53,759 bases of DNA from CAYTEO01 sp964436825 (lineage in GTDB: Bacteria > Krumholzibacteriota > Krumholzibacteriia > LZORAL124-64-63): assembly GCA_964436825.1 (NCBI GenBank), contig CAYTEO010000014.1, positions 1-53,759 of the forward strand, read 5' to 3'. The notes under the pieces are model-generated. The model had not been told where the DNA came from, did not search any database, and worked only from the letters and a program-made list of their open reading frames with translations. A program made the translations under genes and the position numbers. Positions 52,510 to 53,759 of this stretch are shown one piece after another. Each line of letters begins with the position of its first letter. The stretch's first letter is position 1.

Positions 52510-53492
52510 GACGTCCCCTGGTGCTGGCCCTCCTCGTCCTGGCGGCCGTCGTCGTCATCGTGACCGCGCCGCTGGTGGGCAGCAGCGGGATCGGGCCCGG
52601 CGAGGTGCTTGCCGGCACCGGCGCGGCCAGGCGGATCTTCTGGTCGCTGCGGGTCCCCCGGGTGATGACCGGCCTGCTGGCGGGGATGGCCCTCGGCGCC
52701 GGCGGGATGGCCTTCCAGGCCCTGCTGCGCAACCCCCTGGCGACGCCGTTCACCCTGGGGATCAGCGGCGGGGCGGCCCTGGGGGCGACCCTCGCCATCC
52801 GGCTGGGGCTGGCCTTCGCCGTGCTCGGGGTGCCTGCGGTGACGCTGCTGGCCTTCGGCGGGGCGCTGCTGGCCGTGGGGGCCGTCTTCGCCGTGGCGGC
52901 GCGGGCCCGGGACGGGTCGGTGGTGACCCTCCTGCTGGCGGGTGTGGCGGTCAGCTTCACCTGCTCGAGCCTCATCCTGCTGATCCACTACACGTCCGAC
53001 CTGGCGGGCTCGTTCAACATCGTCCGCTGGCTGATGGGACACCTGGACGTGGTGGGGATGGCGGCACCGGCCCGCCTGGCGCCGGTCGTCCTGGTCGGTG
53101 TCGTCCTGCTCCTCGCCCAGCACCGGGAACTGGACCTGCTGAGCCTGGGCGACGAGCTGGCCGCCGGAAGGGGCGTGGCGGTCTGGCGGGCCCGGACGAT
53201 CCTGCTGCTGGTCGTCTCCCTGCTGACGGCGGCCGTCGTGGCGACCTGCGGGCCCATCGGGTTCGTCGGCATGATGGTCCCCCACATCGGGCGGCTGCTG
53301 GTGGGGGCGTCCCACCGCTGGCTGGGACCGGCGACCCTCCTGCTGGGCGGGGTGCTGCTGGTCCTGTGCGACACGGTCGCCCGGCTGATCGCCGCGCCGG
53401 CCGAGCTGCCGGTGGGGGTCGTCACCTCCCTGCTGGGCGGGCCCTTCTTCCTGTGGCTGCTGCTGGACAAGCGGCGTCGGAGGGTCCGTTGA
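52506..53492 (+). CDS. ABC importer permease (BtuC/FecD-like)
   Basis: A 328-residue polytopic protein of the FecCD family with about ten transmembrane helices. The opening R-V-P-R-V-M-T-G-L-L-A-G-M-A-L-G, the Q-A-L-L-R-N-P-L-A-T-P-F-T-L-G-I-S-G-G-A-A-L-G block and the coupling region G-P-I-G-F-V-G-M-M-V-P-H-I-G-R are classical. Together with the two genes before it, it forms a complete importer for cobalamin or iron chelates. No cobalamin riboswitch precedes the operon. Confidence 0.95.
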   Translation: MRRPLVLALLVLAAVVVIVTAPLVGSSGIGPGEVLAGTGAARRIFWSLRVPRVMTGLLAGMALGAGGMAFQALLRNPLATPFTLGISGGAALGATLAIRLGLAFAVLGVPAVTLLAFGGALLAVGAVFAVAARARDGSVVTLLLAGVAVSFTCSSLILLIHYTSDLAGSFNIVRWLMGHLDVVGMAAPARLAPVVLVGVVLLLAQHRELDLLSLGDELAAGRGVAVWRARTILLLVVSLLTAAVVATCGPIGFVGMMVPHIGRLLVGASHRWLGPATLLLGGVLLVLCDTVARLIAAPAELPVGVVTSLLGGPFFLWLLLDKRRRRVR

Positions 53493-53518
53493 CGCGGTCC
53501 GGCGGGGCCGGGTAGACT
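53489..53518 (+). promoter_or_regulatory. candidate promoter of the right-edge gene
   Basis: TTGACG (53489-53494), an 18-nt spacer and TAGACT (53513-53518), about 50 nt before the ATG at 53568. The -35 overlaps the permease stop codon. Confidence 0.45.
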
Positions 53519-53567
53519 CGCACGTTCCGGGCCGATGGCGCGACAAACCGGAAAGGATGGCCGGCCG

Positions 53568-53759
53568 ATGCTCAAGAAGATCCTCCTGGCATTGCTGGCG
53601 ACCCTGCTGACCCTGGCCGCGGCCGAGGGAGCCCTGCGGCTGACGGGATTCGGGCGGGTGACGCCGGAGCTGAGCTTCGGCCGCAACACGCGCGCCGCGT
53701 TGCGGGCGGGCCGGTTCCGCCCCGACCCCGACCTGTTCTGGAAGCTGCCGGCCGCCGGC
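53568..53759 (+). CDS. N-terminal part of an SGNH/GDSL hydrolase-like protein
   Basis: Sixty-four codons are visible before the window ends. The product starts M-L-K-K-I-L-L-A-L-L-A-T-L-L-T-L-A-A-A-E (membrane anchor or signal), then G-A-L-R-L-T-G-F-G and F-R-P-D-P-D-L-F-W-K-L. This opening, especially P-D-P-D-L-F-W, is common in membrane-anchored SGNH hydrolase-family proteins. The catalytic GDS block lies beyond the edge, so the assignment is tentative. AAAGGATGG precedes the ATG. Confidence 0.6.
   Translation, partial: MLKKILLALLATLLTLAAAEGALRLTGFGRVTPELSFGRNTRAALRAGRFRPDPDLFWKLPAAG

Overview
The window is 53.8 kb of very GC-rich, densely coded bacterial chromosome. The organism is a diderm: there is an OmpA-family protein, a WaaE-like LPS-core glycosyltransferase, two TolC-type outer-membrane channels and several periplasmic proteins. 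One secreted aminopeptidase ends in an FlgD-like/type-IX-like sorting domain. Two proteins resembling pre-peptidase-C-like secreted proteins and a second pair of secreted paralogues end in a shared short motif (W-G-x-[LV]-K-x-x-Y). This combination suggests an uncultured FCB-type or candidate-phylum lineage such as Krumholzibacteriota or Eisenbacteria; that placement is inference only. I found no tRNA, rRNA, CRISPR array, transposase or integrase.

Layout. (1) 1-3250, minus: an electron-transfer operon with a membrane b-type cytochrome, a 20-haem c-type cytochrome and a second multihaem cytochrome running off the left edge. (2) 3459-6152: an OPT-family transporter, back-to-back terminators and an RRM RNA-binding protein. 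(3) 6153-12141, plus: an overlapping cluster of lipoprotein, MDR oxidoreductase, WaaE-like glycosyltransferase, OmpA protein, histidine kinase and sigma-54 response regulator, suggesting envelope remodelling or sensing. (4) 12138-14547, minus: isochorismatase-like hydrolase, DUF6125-like protein and secreted phospholipase-D-like protein. (5) 14548-17283: two tandem secreted paralogues, the first behind a candidate c-di-GMP riboswitch, the second frameshifted by a 7-bp duplication. (6) 17310-20327, minus: divergent transketolase and DEDDh exonuclease. (7) 20378-28105, plus: a CusCBA-type heavy-metal efflux operon plus a DUF2231 protein behind a candidate sigma-54 promoter. (8) 28182-31408: an MsbA-like ABC exporter and two small envelope proteins.

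(9) 31455-37951, minus: TetR-TolC-adaptor-RND drug-type efflux operon, flanked by 68-bp imperfect direct repeats matching the 3' end of the neighbouring HAD gene. (10) 38601-40015, minus: zinc dehydrogenase, a SelW-like selenoprotein with an in-frame UGA and a SECIS-like hairpin, and a HAD phosphatase. (11) 40170-42669: a ParA-like ATPase, ElbB-like protein and a tandem ACT-domain protein. (12) 42688-46918: nucleoside kinase, FmdB zinc ribbon, and two overlapping GAPDH genes of which the first lacks the catalytic cysteine. (13) 47168-50760: two secreted paralogues, the first interrupted by TAA, the second translationally coupled to a secreted M1 aminopeptidase. (14) 50763-53492: a BtuFDC-type ABC importer. 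(15) The 5' end of an SGNH-hydrolase-like gene at the right edge.

Most operons are joined by 4-nt ATGA/GTGA overlaps, so translational coupling is the local rule. The most unusual items are the selenoprotein, the shared C-terminal motif of secreted proteins, the cysteine-less GAPDH partner, the multihaem cytochrome operon and the candidate riboswitch.
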